From NCBI GenBank assembly GCA_902806355.1, contig CADCWI010000059.1, positions 15,197-79,196 of the forward strand: DNA of 64,000 nucleotides, read 5' to 3'. This DNA comes from an uncultured Thermomicrobiales bacterium. GTDB taxonomy: Bacteria > Chloroflexota > Chloroflexia > Thermomicrobiales > UBA6265. The position numbers and the translations under genes were made by a program. A model generated the notes under the pieces. It saw only the letters and a list, made by a program, of their open reading frames with translations, was not told the origin of the DNA and made no database searches. This document shows positions 42,372-51,528 of the stretch, in pieces (the stretch's first letter is position 1; each line of letters starts with the position of its first letter).

Positions 42372-43823
42372 ATGCCGCGTTTACCATTGACCAAGATCGT
42401 GGCTACCGTTGGACCGGCGACAGAGGACGAAGGGTCTCTTAGCCAGCTTGTGCACGCCGGTGTCACGACATTTCGGCTTAACTTCTCACATGGTGATCAA
42501 GCGCGACACGAAGAGGTGTTCCACAGGATCCGGCGCATCTCCGCCACGGTTCGCCGGCCGATCGCAATTCTGCAAGACTTGCAGGGCCCCAAGCTGCGCG
42601 TCGGCGATCTCCAGGGGGACGCACCGGTAGAGTTAGGGGCCGGGCAGCCGTTCATCATCTCTACGCGGGAGATGGACGGGAGTGCGACGAGAGTAAGCAC
42701 ATCGTATCCGGACCTCGGAAAAGATGTGAATCAAGGCGATACGATCCTAATCGATGACGGTGCGATCGAGCTCAAGGTGACGAGCGTGACGCGCGATGGC
42801 GAGTTCGGTGACGAGATTGCAACGACTATCGTTCATGGCGGAACGCTCAAGCCCCAGAAGGGCATCAATCTTCCGGGAACCGAAATCAGTGCTCCTGCAC
42901 TGACCGGGAAGGATCTCTCCGATCTCGCGTTCGGCGTGGGACTCGGCGTCGATGCGATCGCCCTCAGTTTCGTGCGCTCGCCGGACGATGTCGTGGACGC
43001 CAGGCGCAGGATCTCGGAGTTGGGTGGAGTGCAGCCAATCATCGCCAAGATCGAGAAACCGCAGGCGGTCGCGCAGTTGCCGGCAATCGTGGCCGCGAGC
43101 GACGGAGTGATGGTTGCCCGGGGTGATCTGGGAGTCGAGATCAGCCCGGAAGCGGTGCCGCTGATTCAGAAGCGGCTGATTCGCCTGGCGAACCACGCCG
43201 GCAAACCCGTGATCACGGCGACCCAGATGCTCGAGAGCATGATCGAAAACCCGCGTCCGACACGAGCCGAAGCCAGCGACGTAGCCAATGCGATTTTGGA
43301 CGGGACCGATGCCGTCATGCTTTCCGGAGAGACAGCGGTTGGCGCTTGGCCAGTCCGCGCTGTGGAAGTCATGGCGCGAATCGCATCCACGATCGAACGG
43401 GATCCGTCATGGCAGGCGGCAATGCGGGCACCGGGACGCGACATTCCGGTCGGTGCGGACCGGGCTGCCCAGGCCGTTGCGCACGCCGCGCAAACGATCG
43501 CCGCTGACCTCAACGCCCCTGCCATCGCGGTCCTGACGGCCACGGGTCGAACGGCGATGAGCATTTCGCAACACCGCCCTGGAGTGCCGATCGTTGCGTT
43601 CACCGACAACCCCGCCGTGGCGTCGCTCCTGGGCTTCTGGCATGGGACGACACCGGTTCTGGAAGATCTGGAGACCACGACCGATGCCCTCATCCGGCAG
43701 GTCAACGACGGCATCAAACGCCTCGGCTTGGCGGTGCAGGGCGACAACATCGTTATCGTCGGAGCCGTTCCGAGAGCCGGCGACGAACGCTCCGTGTTTC
43801 TCGAGATTCACCGGGTGCAATGA
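42372..43823 (+). CDS. pyk: pyruvate kinase
   Basis: A 483-residue glycolytic enzyme that transfers phosphate from phosphoenolpyruvate to ADP. The N-terminal barrel begins LPLTKIVATVGPATED and carries FRLNFSHGD (phosphate-binding Arg/Asn/Ser). The B domain lies at ~70-165, IIAKIEKPQAV has the catalytic Lys, MVARGDLGVEI holds the metal Glu/Asp and TATQMLESMIENPRPTRAE is the family signature. The C-terminal allosteric domain (~345-480) is present. GGAGG precedes the ATG. A strong hairpin terminator follows at 43941. Confidence 0.96.
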   Translation: MPRLPLTKIVATVGPATEDEGSLSQLVHAGVTTFRLNFSHGDQARHEEVFHRIRRISATVRRPIAILQDLQGPKLRVGDLQGDAPVELGAGQPFIISTREMDGSATRVSTSYPDLGKDVNQGDTILIDDGAIELKVTSVTRDGEFGDEIATTIVHGGTLKPQKGINLPGTEISAPALTGKDLSDLAFGVGLGVDAIALSFVRSPDDVVDARRRISELGGVQPIIAKIEKPQAVAQLPAIVAASDGVMVARGDLGVEISPEAVPLIQKRLIRLANHAGKPVITATQMLESMIENPRPTRAEASDVANAILDGTDAVMLSGETAVGAWPVRAVEVMARIASTIERDPSWQAAMRAPGRDIPVGADRAAQAVAHAAQTIAADLNAPAIAVLTATGRTAMSISQHRPGVPIVAFTDNPAVASLLGFWHGTTPVLEDLETTTDALIRQVNDGIKRLGLAVQGDNIVIVGAVPRAGDERSVFLEIHRVQ

Positions 43824-43940
43824 TCGAGACTAAGCAGACCGGCTCGTGGTCCGCTGCTTGATTCTCCTGGTGCCGTTGCGAACGCGACCTGTATCACAGG
43901 AATGCAGCGGACCCCACTATCTTGACTCCCATAAGGCAAG

Positions 43941-43971
43941 AGCCCCGGTGCTGGTCAGCACCGGGGCTTTT
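43941..43971. terminator. intrinsic terminator after pyk, shared with ftsH
   Basis: AGCCCCGGTGCTG pairs with CAGCACCGGGGCT, followed by TTT on the plus strand. The minus strand also has a short T-run (from AAG), so it can serve the convergent ftsH transcript as well. Confidence 0.88.
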
Positions 43972-44006
43972 GTACTTTCCGCTTGACGAGGTTTTCTTGC
44001 GCTACT

Positions 44007-46166
44007 TTACGGTGAAGTATCACCACCCTCCGGGGGCGTCCGGCGAATGATGACGCGTCCCGTGTCCGGAGCCGCCGCCGCAGGTGCCGATCGGTCCGCA
44101 CCGTTCGAGCTCACCGACGGCGCCTGGACTGCACGGTAGCGCTGCTCCATTCCGGCCTCTGGATCTTCCGGAACGGGCGGGCCGAAAATCTCGATCACGT
44201 CGGGCGCGTCAAGCGTCTCGCGCTCGAGCAGCGCCTTGACGAGATCATCAAGCTTGTCGCGGTTGGCGGACACGAGCGCGAGGGCTTGCTGCAATGCGTT
44301 CTCGACCATCTGGCGGACGGCGGCATCCAGCCGTTCAGACGTCGCATCAGAGAATGACTTGTCCTGGGTGATCTCCCGACCGAGGAACACGTGCTCCTCG
44401 CCGGTCCCGAGGTAGATCGGGCCAACATCCTCACTCATTCCCCAGAGGCCGACCATCCGGCGGGCAAGGCTCGTCGCTTGTTTGAGATCGTTCTCGGCAC
44501 CAGTCGTGATCTCGCCGTAGACGACCATTTCCGCCGCTCGTCCACCGAGCATGCCCGCGAGGCGACCGAGCAGGTACGTGCGACTGTAATTGTGCTTGTC
44601 CTCATCCGGCATCTGGACCGTGACGCCGAGCGCCCGTCCACGGGGAACCACGCTGACCTTGCGCAGTGGATCGGAACCGGCGGTGAAGTGAGCGACGAGG
44701 GCGTGCCCTGCTTCATGGTAGGCCACCACCTCACGTTCCTTGGCATTGGTCAAGCCGGAACGGGCGACCCCGAGCAGGATCTTGTCGAGTGCCTCATCGA
44801 AATCGGCCTGCAGGATTTCCTTGCGGTTACGACGGGCAGCCGTCAGGGCCGCTTCGTTGACGAGATTCGCGAGATCAGCGCCAGAGAACCCGGTCGTTGA
44901 GCGAGCGATATGCTCAAGATCGACTTTCCCCTGAAGCGGGATGCCTCGCGTGTGGATGCCAAGGATCGCCATTCGCCCACGCTTGTCGGGCAGCCCAACG
45001 GTCACCTGGCGATCGAACCGGCCCGGCCGCAGGAGGGCGGGGTCGAGGACATCGGGGCGATTGGTTGCGGCCATGACGATGACTTCCTGGTTTGTCTCGA
45101 AGCCATCCATCTCGACCAGCAGCTGGTTCAGAGTTTGTTCGCGCTCGTCGTTCGAGCCACCGAGACCCGCGAAGCGCTGGCGACCCACCGCGTCCATCTC
45201 GTCGACGAAGATGATCGCCGGCGCGGCGGTCTTCGCCTTGTCGAACAGGTCGCGCACCCGGCTTGCGCCGACGCCGACGAACATCTCGACGAATTCCGAC
45301 GCTGACACGCTAAAGAATGGAACGCCAGCTTCACCCGCGACGGCTCGTGCCGTCAGCGTCTTCCCGGTGCCCGGAGGGCCCACCAGCAGCACACCGCGCG
45401 GAAGCCGGGCGCCAAGCGCATGGTACTTCGCGGGATTGCGCAGGAAGTCGACGACTTCCATCAATTCCTGCTTGGCCTCGTCCTCACCGGCGACATCCGC
45501 AAACGTGACCTGTGGGCGCTCCGGGTCATTCTGCCGGGCCTTGCTGCGCCCAAACCCGAACACGTTCTGCTGACCGCGCGACATCTGCCTGCCGAGGAGC
45601 ACGAAGAGTCCGATGAAGAGCAGGAACGGAAGGAAACTGAAGATGATGTTGACCCACACGGATCCCGATGATGTGCGCCCCTCGATCTCGACGCCACGCT
45701 CCTGCAACGATGCGAGAAGATTGGGATTCTCGACACCCTGGGGGAGAGTCGCCTGAATCTCGTCCGTGACCGTGATGTTGGCACCGTCTTGCGGAGCGTT
45801 AGGGTCGATCCGCTCGTTCTCGGAATCCCAGTTCACTGCTTGATTCAGCTCGACTGTGATTTCGGTTTCAGCAAGCGTGGCCCTGGAAACGTTGTTGGCC
45901 TCAATCTGTTCCGTCACCGCCGTGTAAGTCACACTGGTGGCGCCGTCATCGTCTCGATTGCCGAAAAACTCCCAGATGTACCACCCAACGAGGGCGATGA
46001 TCAGCGAGGCGACGACCCAGGTCGGGATCCGGGGGTTCCGGCGCTGCGGTTCCTGGGACCCACCACCCTTCTGGTTCGGATTCTGGTTTTGATTCTGCTT
46101 CCGTGATCTGTCCTGATCCGGACGCATAAGCGGAAACTGCGGCTTTTTGGGATCCGGCTGTGACAT
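44007..46166 (-). CDS. ftsH: ATP-dependent zinc metalloprotease FtsH
   Basis: A 719-residue membrane-bound AAA+ protease that degrades damaged membrane proteins and short-lived regulators. The cytoplasmic N-terminus is unusually long and Asn/Gln-rich ([16 protein letters not shown]). Two transmembrane helices flank an exterior domain (~75-165). AAA motifs: GPPGTGKT (Walker A), [11 protein letters not shown] (Walker B), the SRH region ([20 protein letters not shown]) and the pore FVG. The zinc site HEAGH follows in the protease domain, with the third Asp ligand downstream. The C-terminus has a disordered tail. No neighbouring operon partner. A terminator shared with pyk ends it. Confidence 0.96.
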   Translation of the reverse strand: MSQPDPKKPQFPLMRPDQDRSRKQNQNQNPNQKGGGSQEPQRRNPRIPTWVVASLIIALVGWYIWEFFGNRDDDGATSVTYTAVTEQIEANNVSRATLAETEITVELNQAVNWDSENERIDPNAPQDGANITVTDEIQATLPQGVENPNLLASLQERGVEIEGRTSSGSVWVNIIFSFLPFLLFIGLFVLLGRQMSRGQQNVFGFGRSKARQNDPERPQVTFADVAGEDEAKQELMEVVDFLRNPAKYHALGARLPRGVLLVGPPGTGKTLTARAVAGEAGVPFFSVSASEFVEMFVGVGASRVRDLFDKAKTAAPAIIFVDEMDAVGRQRFAGLGGSNDEREQTLNQLLVEMDGFETNQEVIVMAATNRPDVLDPALLRPGRFDRQVTVGLPDKRGRMAILGIHTRGIPLQGKVDLEHIARSTTGFSGADLANLVNEAALTAARRNRKEILQADFDEALDKILLGVARSGLTNAKEREVVAYHEAGHALVAHFTAGSDPLRKVSVVPRGRALGVTVQMPDEDKHNYSRTYLLGRLAGMLGGRAAEMVVYGEITTGAENDLKQATSLARRMVGLWGMSEDVGPIYLGTGEEHVFLGREITQDKSFSDATSERLDAAVRQMVENALQQALALVSANRDKLDDLVKALLERETLDAPDVIEIFGPPVPEDPEAGMEQRYRAVQAPSVSSNGADRSAPAAAAPDTGRVIIRRTPPEGGDTSP

Positions 46167-46367
46167 GTGTCGTCACTCTTTCGTGAATGTAAAACGGGCT
46201 TGCCACGTCCGGATATGGGTGTCGGATGGATCGACGATTCGTCCGGGACACCGTGGTTCGGATGTACTCTTGTAGCTTAGCCGAGATGAGCCCCGGTTTA
46301 CACCCGCAACATGGGCAGGAGCCGCCTATTTCCGCGAAGATAAGCCGTCATGGCTGCGTGGGAGCAA

Positions 46368-47291
46368 CTATCCCGCCCCATCGCCCTTTCCATCTTCTGC
46401 ACCGCCCGGAATGCTGTCCATTGCACTGCCCGCCTCGATATCGTCTCCGACGTGCCCCCCATCAGCGAAGAAGGCCCTCCGATGGGACATCACCAGGCCG
46501 AGGACCGTTGTGCCCTGAGCGGTCGCCCGGCGAACAGCCGCCGCTGTTGGCTCGACATCGCTGATCAGGACCCCGATACCCGCGCGACAGGCTGCTTCAA
46601 TCATCACGTCGTCGATCAGTCCGGTGATAATCAGGATCGAGCCTGTGTCACCAGTGTCCTCCGTCATCATCCAGCCGAGGATCTTGGCGACGGCTCCACG
46701 CGGCGCGACGTCCCGTGCGATGACGATCAGGTCACCACCTCGCGCCAATGCTGCACACGCCAGGCCCGATGCGCGTCCATCGACATCGAACCGTGCGAAC
46801 ACACGTTCCGACAGAGCAATGGCATCGTGCTGTGAAAGAAATGGCACTGAACGGGGTGGACGCATCGACGCCGAGATGCTGTCCGCGTCGACATCATCGC
46901 CCGACATCCAGCCAACCGTCTCTAGCCTCCGACGATCGATATTCTCTCCAGAATCGACCATGATCGCCACTCGCCCGGATGATCCGGAAACGGAACCGAT
47001 TTGATCGGACGCGGAATAGAATCGGTGCATGAACGCCCAGCCAACGGCGAATTCCCGGGTCGCTTCCGCCAGGCACTCCGCCGCCCCGGCGAGGCAGCCG
47101 TTGACCTCTATCCGCACGGTGCGGACATCCGGGAGCGACCGAAATGCCTGCCTTGCATCTGGACGGGCGAACCATTCTCCCGGTACGACCGTACCGACAT
47201 CTCGGCCTCGCGGATTCGACGGCTCGATCCGCCACGAATCGGCGGGATTCGACGATCGAGCCGGAGACCTAAACGGATGATGTCGCCCCAT
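46368..47291 (-). CDS. FdhD-like protein lacking the catalytic cysteine motif
   Basis: About 307 residues with the order of segments of FdhD, the sulfurtransferase that activates molybdenum formate dehydrogenases. ECLAEATREFAVGWAFMHRF aligns with the early helix. SGLACAALARGGDLIVIARD followed by VAPRGAVAKILGW matches the region that reads GG-(V/I)-HAAA and ...EDVGRHNAVDK-(V/L)-IG in FdhD. LIITGLIDDVMIEAACRAGIG and PTAAAVRRA match its late conserved block. The catalytic CxxC loop is absent: where it should be the chain reads TVGWMSGDDVDADS. No formate dehydrogenase gene is here, so this is probably a diverged paralogue with another or lost function. Start ATG 47291; frame open to 47363. Confidence 0.75.
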   Translation of the reverse strand: MGRHHPFRSPARSSNPADSWRIEPSNPRGRDVGTVVPGEWFARPDARQAFRSLPDVRTVRIEVNGCLAGAAECLAEATREFAVGWAFMHRFYSASDQIGSVSGSSGRVAIMVDSGENIDRRRLETVGWMSGDDVDADSISASMRPPRSVPFLSQHDAIALSERVFARFDVDGRASGLACAALARGGDLIVIARDVAPRGAVAKILGWMMTEDTGDTGSILIITGLIDDVMIEAACRAGIGVLISDVEPTAAAVRRATAQGTTVLGLVMSHRRAFFADGGHVGDDIEAGSAMDSIPGGAEDGKGDGAG

Positions 47292-47397
47292 GACGCTCGT
47301 GCTCCAGACTTCTCCGGCATTCCGGGGTTTGGCAATGGACGGACACGTGTGCCCGTGTGTCATGATTATAGCGTACGTACATCCCTTGCGGTGAGGG

Positions 47398-47748
47398 TCA
47401 TGAACTGATTTGGGTCAAGCGCCACCACGCGGGAACAGCGTATTCATCCGCCTCACCGTGTGCGTATCCCGCCCATTCGACGTGCCGTGACCTGCGCAGC
47501 GCTCCAGGGATGATCTGCCCATGAATCACCATCCTGGTCGGACGTTCCTGTTCTCCCCAGAGCCGGACCGCTTCGTCATAAGCAGCCGCTCCTTCTGGCA
47601 CCGTCAGCAGCAATTCGATGAATTCGGTCGTGGTGAACTCCTCACCATCGACCCTTGCGAGCAGCTCGTCGACGACCGGGAAGATTCTGTCGATAAGCTG
47701 ATCGACCGTGACGCCTGTTGGACCAGTATCGTGATCGCGTCGCGCCAT
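47398..47748 (-). CDS. hypothetical protein (116 aa)
   Basis: A small soluble protein: helical N-terminal half (VTVDQLIDRIFPVVDELLARV, FTTTEFIELLLTVPEGAAAY) followed by strands and a C-terminus rich in aromatic residues (VEWAGYAHGEADEYAVPAWWRL). AAGGAGAG precedes the ATG, and the gene follows rsgA by 52 bases on the same strand, so it probably belongs to that transcript. The helix pattern resembles small RNA- or partner-binding proteins, but no family was recognised. Confidence 0.65.
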   Translation of the reverse strand: MARRDHDTGPTGVTVDQLIDRIFPVVDELLARVDGEEFTTTEFIELLLTVPEGAAAYDEAVRLWGEQERPTRMVIHGQIIPGALRRSRHVEWAGYAHGEADEYAVPAWWRLTQISS

Positions 47749-47799
47749 GCTCTCTCCTTACGTCGAGATCCTCTGTGACGGGAGCACAGGGTCTGCCGC

Positions 47800-48813
47800 T
47801 CAACCATCGTTGTCGGAAAGTTCGTCGCCCGTCCGCAACCCCCGGTAGCTCTCGTACCGAGCGATCGAGATGTCTCCGCGTTCGACAGCCTCGATGATCC
47901 TGCATCCTGGTTCGTGCACATGCATGCAATCCGGGTAGAAACATTCGCCGAGATACGGTCGGAACTCACGGTAGAGCCAATCGAGTTCGTCCGGAGGGAT
48001 GGCGCTCATTGCCAGCGCCCGGATCCCGGGCGTGTCCGCGACGAATGTGCCACCGCCTAGATCATGCAGCTGCGTGCCGATCGTGGTGTGACGCCCTTTG
48101 CCCGTGGCGGCGGAGATCGCGCCAACGTCCCGGGCATGGTCGGGATCGAGCACGTTCAACAGGCTCGATTTGCCAACACCCGAAGGACCGGCGACCGCGG
48201 TGATTTGCCCGCGCAATGCGTCTCTCAGTTCCGGAATGCCGTCGCCTGTGACGGTGCTGATCCGATGCACCGGATATATCCGCTCGTAAGGGGCGAATGC
48301 TCCATCGGCAACATGTTTAGGGTCCGTCACCGCGAGGTCCGTCTTGCTGACACAGATCCGGATCGGGATCTCCTGCATCTCGGCCAGGATCAGGAAGCGA
48401 TCCAGCATCCGGACGTGTGGGATGGGGTCGCGGACCGAAAACACCAGCAGCACCTGATCCGGATTCGCGAGGACAACCTGCTCGGTATCCTTCGTGTGCC
48501 TCGCCGTGCGGACCAACGCCCGGGTACGCGGCTCGACATACTCGATGGCGCCTTCGCCATCCGGCAACTCGGAGATCCAGACACGGTCACCGACCGCGAC
48601 GATATCCGTCTTCTGGCGCCGACGCTTGAGTTGCCCACGTACGGTGGCGATTATCGAGCGACCGGCCCCGTCCAGTGAAACCTCGAACCAGAGCCCATGC
48701 GCCCGGGTCACGAGTCCACGGACACTCCCCTTGGGCGGGCCAGTGTCTGGCCCGCCCGCCGAGTCAGTGGAGGAGCGTTTCGGTGTGGTACGAAGCTGGC
48801 GTTTGGTCGACAA
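47800..48813 (-). CDS. rsgA: ribosome small subunit-dependent GTPase A
   Basis: A circularly permuted GTPase that checks the decoding centre during 30S subunit maturation. An OB-fold lies at ~30-95 (VRGQLKRRRQKTDIVAVGDRV). The GTPase motifs come in permuted order: VSKTDLA (G4) first, then GPSGVGKSSLLN (G1) and DTPG (G3). A C-terminal zinc site CFYPDCMHVHEPGC completes it. Start TTG 48813 follows AAGGGGAAC eleven bases upstream; the frame is open to 48864, and an in-frame GTG at 48711 would remove the basic N-terminal tail (KRQLRTTPKRSS). Followed by the small hypothetical gene on the same strand. Confidence 0.92.
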   Translation of the reverse strand: MSTKRQLRTTPKRSSTDSAGGPDTGPPKGSVRGLVTRAHGLWFEVSLDGAGRSIIATVRGQLKRRRQKTDIVAVGDRVWISELPDGEGAIEYVEPRTRALVRTARHTKDTEQVVLANPDQVLLVFSVRDPIPHVRMLDRFLILAEMQEIPIRICVSKTDLAVTDPKHVADGAFAPYERIYPVHRISTVTGDGIPELRDALRGQITAVAGPSGVGKSSLLNVLDPDHARDVGAISAATGKGRHTTIGTQLHDLGGGTFVADTPGIRALAMSAIPPDELDWLYREFRPYLGECFYPDCMHVHEPGCRIIEAVERGDISIARYESYRGLRTGDELSDNDG

Positions 48814-48978
48814 GCGGCGGGTGTTCCCCTTGCGGTCACTGATCGTGAAGTTCAAGCACAACAAGACGCTGCTTCAACAGTTTACCGCCCACGGGAACCA
48901 TGCCGCGCGATCTTGCCACGCCTAGCCGTGGCGGCCGGCGGCACCGATTCGGACCTGACGAGCGTGGGTGAATCTAGC

Positions 48979-49006
48979 TTGACACGCATGCCGGAAAAGC
49001 TATGCT
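48979..49006 (+). promoter_or_regulatory. sigma-70-type promoter for the Fe-S carrier gene
   Basis: TTGACA at 48979-48984 and TATGCT at 49001-49006, 16 bases apart. The start point would be near 49013, giving a ~75-base leader before ATG 49088. Confidence 0.6.
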
Positions 49007-49087
49007 TACGCATGGGAAGTAATGCCCACTCCGCACATGGCAGTTCTTCCATAGAAGATTATCCAGGTTTCTCGGAGGCAGACCACG

Positions 49088-49456
49088 ATGATTACCATGA
49101 CCGGCGAAGCGGTTTCGCAACTCAAGGAATTCCTGACCGACCAGGGCACTCCGGAGCATGCGCTGCGAGTGTTCGTTTCCCCCGGCGGCTGCTCCGGACT
49201 GCAGTACGGCATGACGATCGACGAAGAGTCGGACGAGGGAGACGAGATCATCCAGACGCAGGGCGTCAAGGTGCTCGTTGACAATTTCAGCGCCATGTAT
49301 CTTGAAGGCGCGGAGATTGACTATGTCAACTCGCTAATGGGCGGCGGGTTCACGGTCCGCAACCCGAATGCGGTTGCCGGGTGCGCGTGCGGCCATTCCT
49401 TCGATGCCGGTGACAACGCCCCGACCGCGCAGGGTTGCGGCTGCGGCAGCCACTAG
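49088..49456 (+). CDS. A-type iron-sulfur cluster carrier (HesB/IscA/ErpA family)
   Basis: A 122-residue protein with the A-type scaffold. The first cysteine lies in VSPGGCSGLQYGM (~35) and the CxC pair in AGCACGHSF (~100). This triad binds and delivers a [2Fe-2S] or [4Fe-4S] cluster to apo-enzymes. Unusually, a short tail after the CxC ends in QGCGCGSH and adds two more cysteines that could bind a second metal or cluster. GGAGG lies ~13 bases before the ATG. A terminator follows at 49504. No isc or suf genes lie beside it, so which assembly system it serves is unknown. Confidence 0.9.
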   Translation: MITMTGEAVSQLKEFLTDQGTPEHALRVFVSPGGCSGLQYGMTIDEESDEGDEIIQTQGVKVLVDNFSAMYLEGAEIDYVNSLMGGGFTVRNPNAVAGCACGHSFDAGDNAPTAQGCGCGSH

Positions 49457-49503
49457 CTCCTTTTCCCAAGCTACTTTCTAGAACAATCTGACCTCGCCGG
49501 GAT

Positions 49504-49535
49504 ACCGAGCCTCCATGTGGAGGCTCGGTCTGTTT
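49504..49535 (+). terminator. intrinsic terminator after the Fe-S carrier gene
   Basis: ACCGAGCCTCC pairs with GGAGGCTCGGT across ATGT, followed by CTGTTT. Confidence 0.8.
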
Positions 49536-49912
49536 CGTGCTGTGCATTGATGTGATGCGGGCTCCGTCCTCCCCCGCCAGCCCATATCCACCCGGCTAAA
49601 ACGGCTCTCGTTCGATACTTCACAAACTCTTGATAATCTGCTATACTAGAGACCTTGAAACCGGTTCGCATTGCGCTGCCTGCGAAGTTGTATCACCACA
49701 TACTAACGGGCGCACGTCGCGATAGTTTGTCGGGATCCCATCCAGGTCCCGCCATTACGACCCTTGATAACCGGATTCAAATCCACCCGTTCCTGATCCA
49801 CCGTAAATCTACCAGTAGCGATCCGGCACCGGATCTCGCTCATCGAACGACAACCAGATTGCTGGCGTGTTCGATGGTGTGAATCCCGCCCTAAAAGGAG
49901 CAGTTCCCTGTT
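49536..49912. other. long leader/intergenic segment upstream of the sigma factor gene
   Basis: Contains the promoter at 49619-49647 and, from the expected start at ~49654, a leader of about 260 bases before ATG 49913. I see no open frame of note and no classic riboswitch signature. The long leader itself suggests post-transcriptional control or a second promoter nearer the gene. Confidence 0.4.
49619..49647 (+). promoter_or_regulatory. promoter of the sigma factor gene (extended -10)
   Basis: TTCACA at 49619-49624, 17 bases, then TATACT at 49642-49647 preceded by TGC, an extended -10 element. Confidence 0.6.
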
Positions 49913-50923
49913 ATGAGTGACCCGATGGGCACCTATGATGTCAACAAGATCGATCAGCTCGTAAGCGACACCATTAATGGCGACGACAAGCCCGAAGTTC
50001 CCGAAGAGATTACCACGCAGATGGCCGACGAGATGGAGCCCGAGGCCGATCTCGAACGTGATCTCGATGTGCTTCAGCGCCTCGATCCAAATTTCATCAA
50101 CGACCCGGTCCGCCTGTATCTTCGCGAGATTGCCGAAACCGCACTGTTGACCCACGACCAGGAGATTGATCTCGCGAAGCGAGTCGAGAGCGGTGACCTC
50201 CAGGCCGTCCAGCTCTTCGTCCGTGCCAATCTCCGACTCGTCGTCTCGATCGCCAAGCGCTATGTCAACCGCGGCCTGACACTTCTCGACCTGATCCAGG
50301 AAGGGAACATCGGGCTCATGCGTGCCGTGCAGAAGTACGACTGGCGCAAGGGATTCCGCTTCAGCACGTACGCGACCTGGTGGATCCGGCAAGCGATTAC
50401 CCGCGCTATCGCCGACCAGAGCCGGACGATCCGACTTCCGGTTCACATGGGTGACTCAATCTCCCGTTACCGGAAGACCCTGAACCTGCTCGCCCAGGAG
50501 CTCGGCCGCCAGCCGACTCCGGAAGAGGTTGCCGAGGCGATGGAGGTCGCCCCTGAAAAGATCCACCAGATCGTTCAGGCCGCCCAGCGCACGATCTCCC
50601 TTGAGACACCGATCGGCAACGAGGATGACACGAGTCTCGGTGACCTGATTGCCGATGACGTGTCCGAGACACCCTATGAGGCGGCGTCGGAGTCGATGCT
50701 CAAGCGGGATGTCAGTGCCGCGCTCGACACCCTTTCCGCTCGGGAGCGCCTGGTACTCCAGCTCAGGTTCGGGCTCGGTCAGGGCCATCAGCACACGCTA
50801 GCCGAGGTTGGCGAGCAACTGCAGATCAGCCGGGAGCGCGTCCGCCAGATCGAGAACGAGGCGCTCCAAAAGCTACGCCGTCTCGATGGTGACCGCCTCT
50901 TCGCGTATCACCAGGAGCTCTAG
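49913..50923 (+). CDS. sigA: principal RNA polymerase sigma factor (RpoD/SigA)
   Basis: A 336-residue sigma-70 factor with regions 1.2 ([21 protein letters not shown]), 2 ([20 protein letters not shown], then [20 protein letters not shown]), 3 and 4.2 ([19 protein letters not shown]). Region 1.1 is absent or very short, as in compact primary sigma factors of several phyla. The chain opens with an acidic stretch ([20 protein letters not shown]). It directs RNA polymerase to housekeeping promoters of the TTGACA/TATAAT type, such as those noted at 10135 and 48979. AAAGGAG precedes the ATG. A hairpin follows the stop. One sigma gene is visible in the window, so calling it principal rests on its completeness. 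Confidence 0.92.
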   Translation: MSDPMGTYDVNKIDQLVSDTINGDDKPEVPEEITTQMADEMEPEADLERDLDVLQRLDPNFINDPVRLYLREIAETALLTHDQEIDLAKRVESGDLQAVQLFVRANLRLVVSIAKRYVNRGLTLLDLIQEGNIGLMRAVQKYDWRKGFRFSTYATWWIRQAITRAIADQSRTIRLPVHMGDSISRYRKTLNLLAQELGRQPTPEEVAEAMEVAPEKIHQIVQAAQRTISLETPIGNEDDTSLGDLIADDVSETPYEAASESMLKRDVSAALDTLSARERLVLQLRFGLGQGHQHTLAEVGEQLQISRERVRQIENEALQKLRRLDGDRLFAYHQEL

Positions 50924-50951
50924 TCCACGACAATACCTTGAAGGATCATCC

Positions 50952-50983
50952 GAAGGGCCGCCCTGCATGAAGGGCGGCCCTTC
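50952..50983. terminator. terminator-like hairpin between sigA and yciI
   Basis: GAAGGGCCGCCCT pairs with AGGGCGGCCCTTC across GCATGA, with no strong T-run. It lies between convergent genes and probably ends both transcripts. Confidence 0.65.
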
Positions 50984-50986
50984 ATG

Positions 50987-51283
50987 TCATGGACGCTTGT
51001 CCTTGTCTTCAAGGCGACTGATTACCACGTTCCATTCCTTGATCGTCGCACCGACGATGATTCCCGCTGGTGTATACGGATCGTTGCTCAGGATTTCCTG
51101 CACTTCTGCGATGTCCGCGGCATCGTAGATCAGCAACGCGCCGGTATCGTCCGTGAATGGACCGGATTGTTGCAGCTTGCCCTCTTCCAGCAACGTCGCG
51201 AGATACTGGCGATGCGCCGGGCGAACCTCCCCTCGGCGCTCGGTATCGTTCGAGAACTCCAACACCACCGCAAATAACGCCAT
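50987..51283 (-). CDS. YciI-family protein
   Basis: A 98-residue single-domain protein with the ferredoxin-like YCII fold. It starts MALFAVVLEFSND, then RPAHRQYLATLLEEGKLQQSGPF, whose His pairs with the later Asp (LIYDAADIAEVQEILSNDPY) in the putative active site. The function of the family is not settled; a role in hydrolysing or dehydrating small molecules is suspected. ATG 51283 follows GAAGGAG; the upstream open part is non-coding. Convergent with sigA and divergent from mutS. Confidence 0.88.
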   Translation of the reverse strand: MALFAVVLEFSNDTERRGEVRPAHRQYLATLLEEGKLQQSGPFTDDTGALLIYDAADIAEVQEILSNDPYTPAGIIVGATIKEWNVVISRLEDKDKRP

Positions 51284-51528
51284 CCCGATCACTCCTTCTT
51301 TGTCCTGTCCGATTCGGCTCGACGGCCTCGCTTCCATGAGCAGCACCATCCTAACCGGTCCTGATGTAGCATCCACAGCGTGAGGAACAGCAACCCTTTC
51401 GTATACACTGTTCATGCGACACATCCGTCCGTACACTCTTCTCGGATGGATTTCACCATCACGGGCGTCCGGGAACGACGCTTGGTTCTCAAGACCGGAA
51501 TCAACTTGTCGGTAAGGAATGCTGTCAG

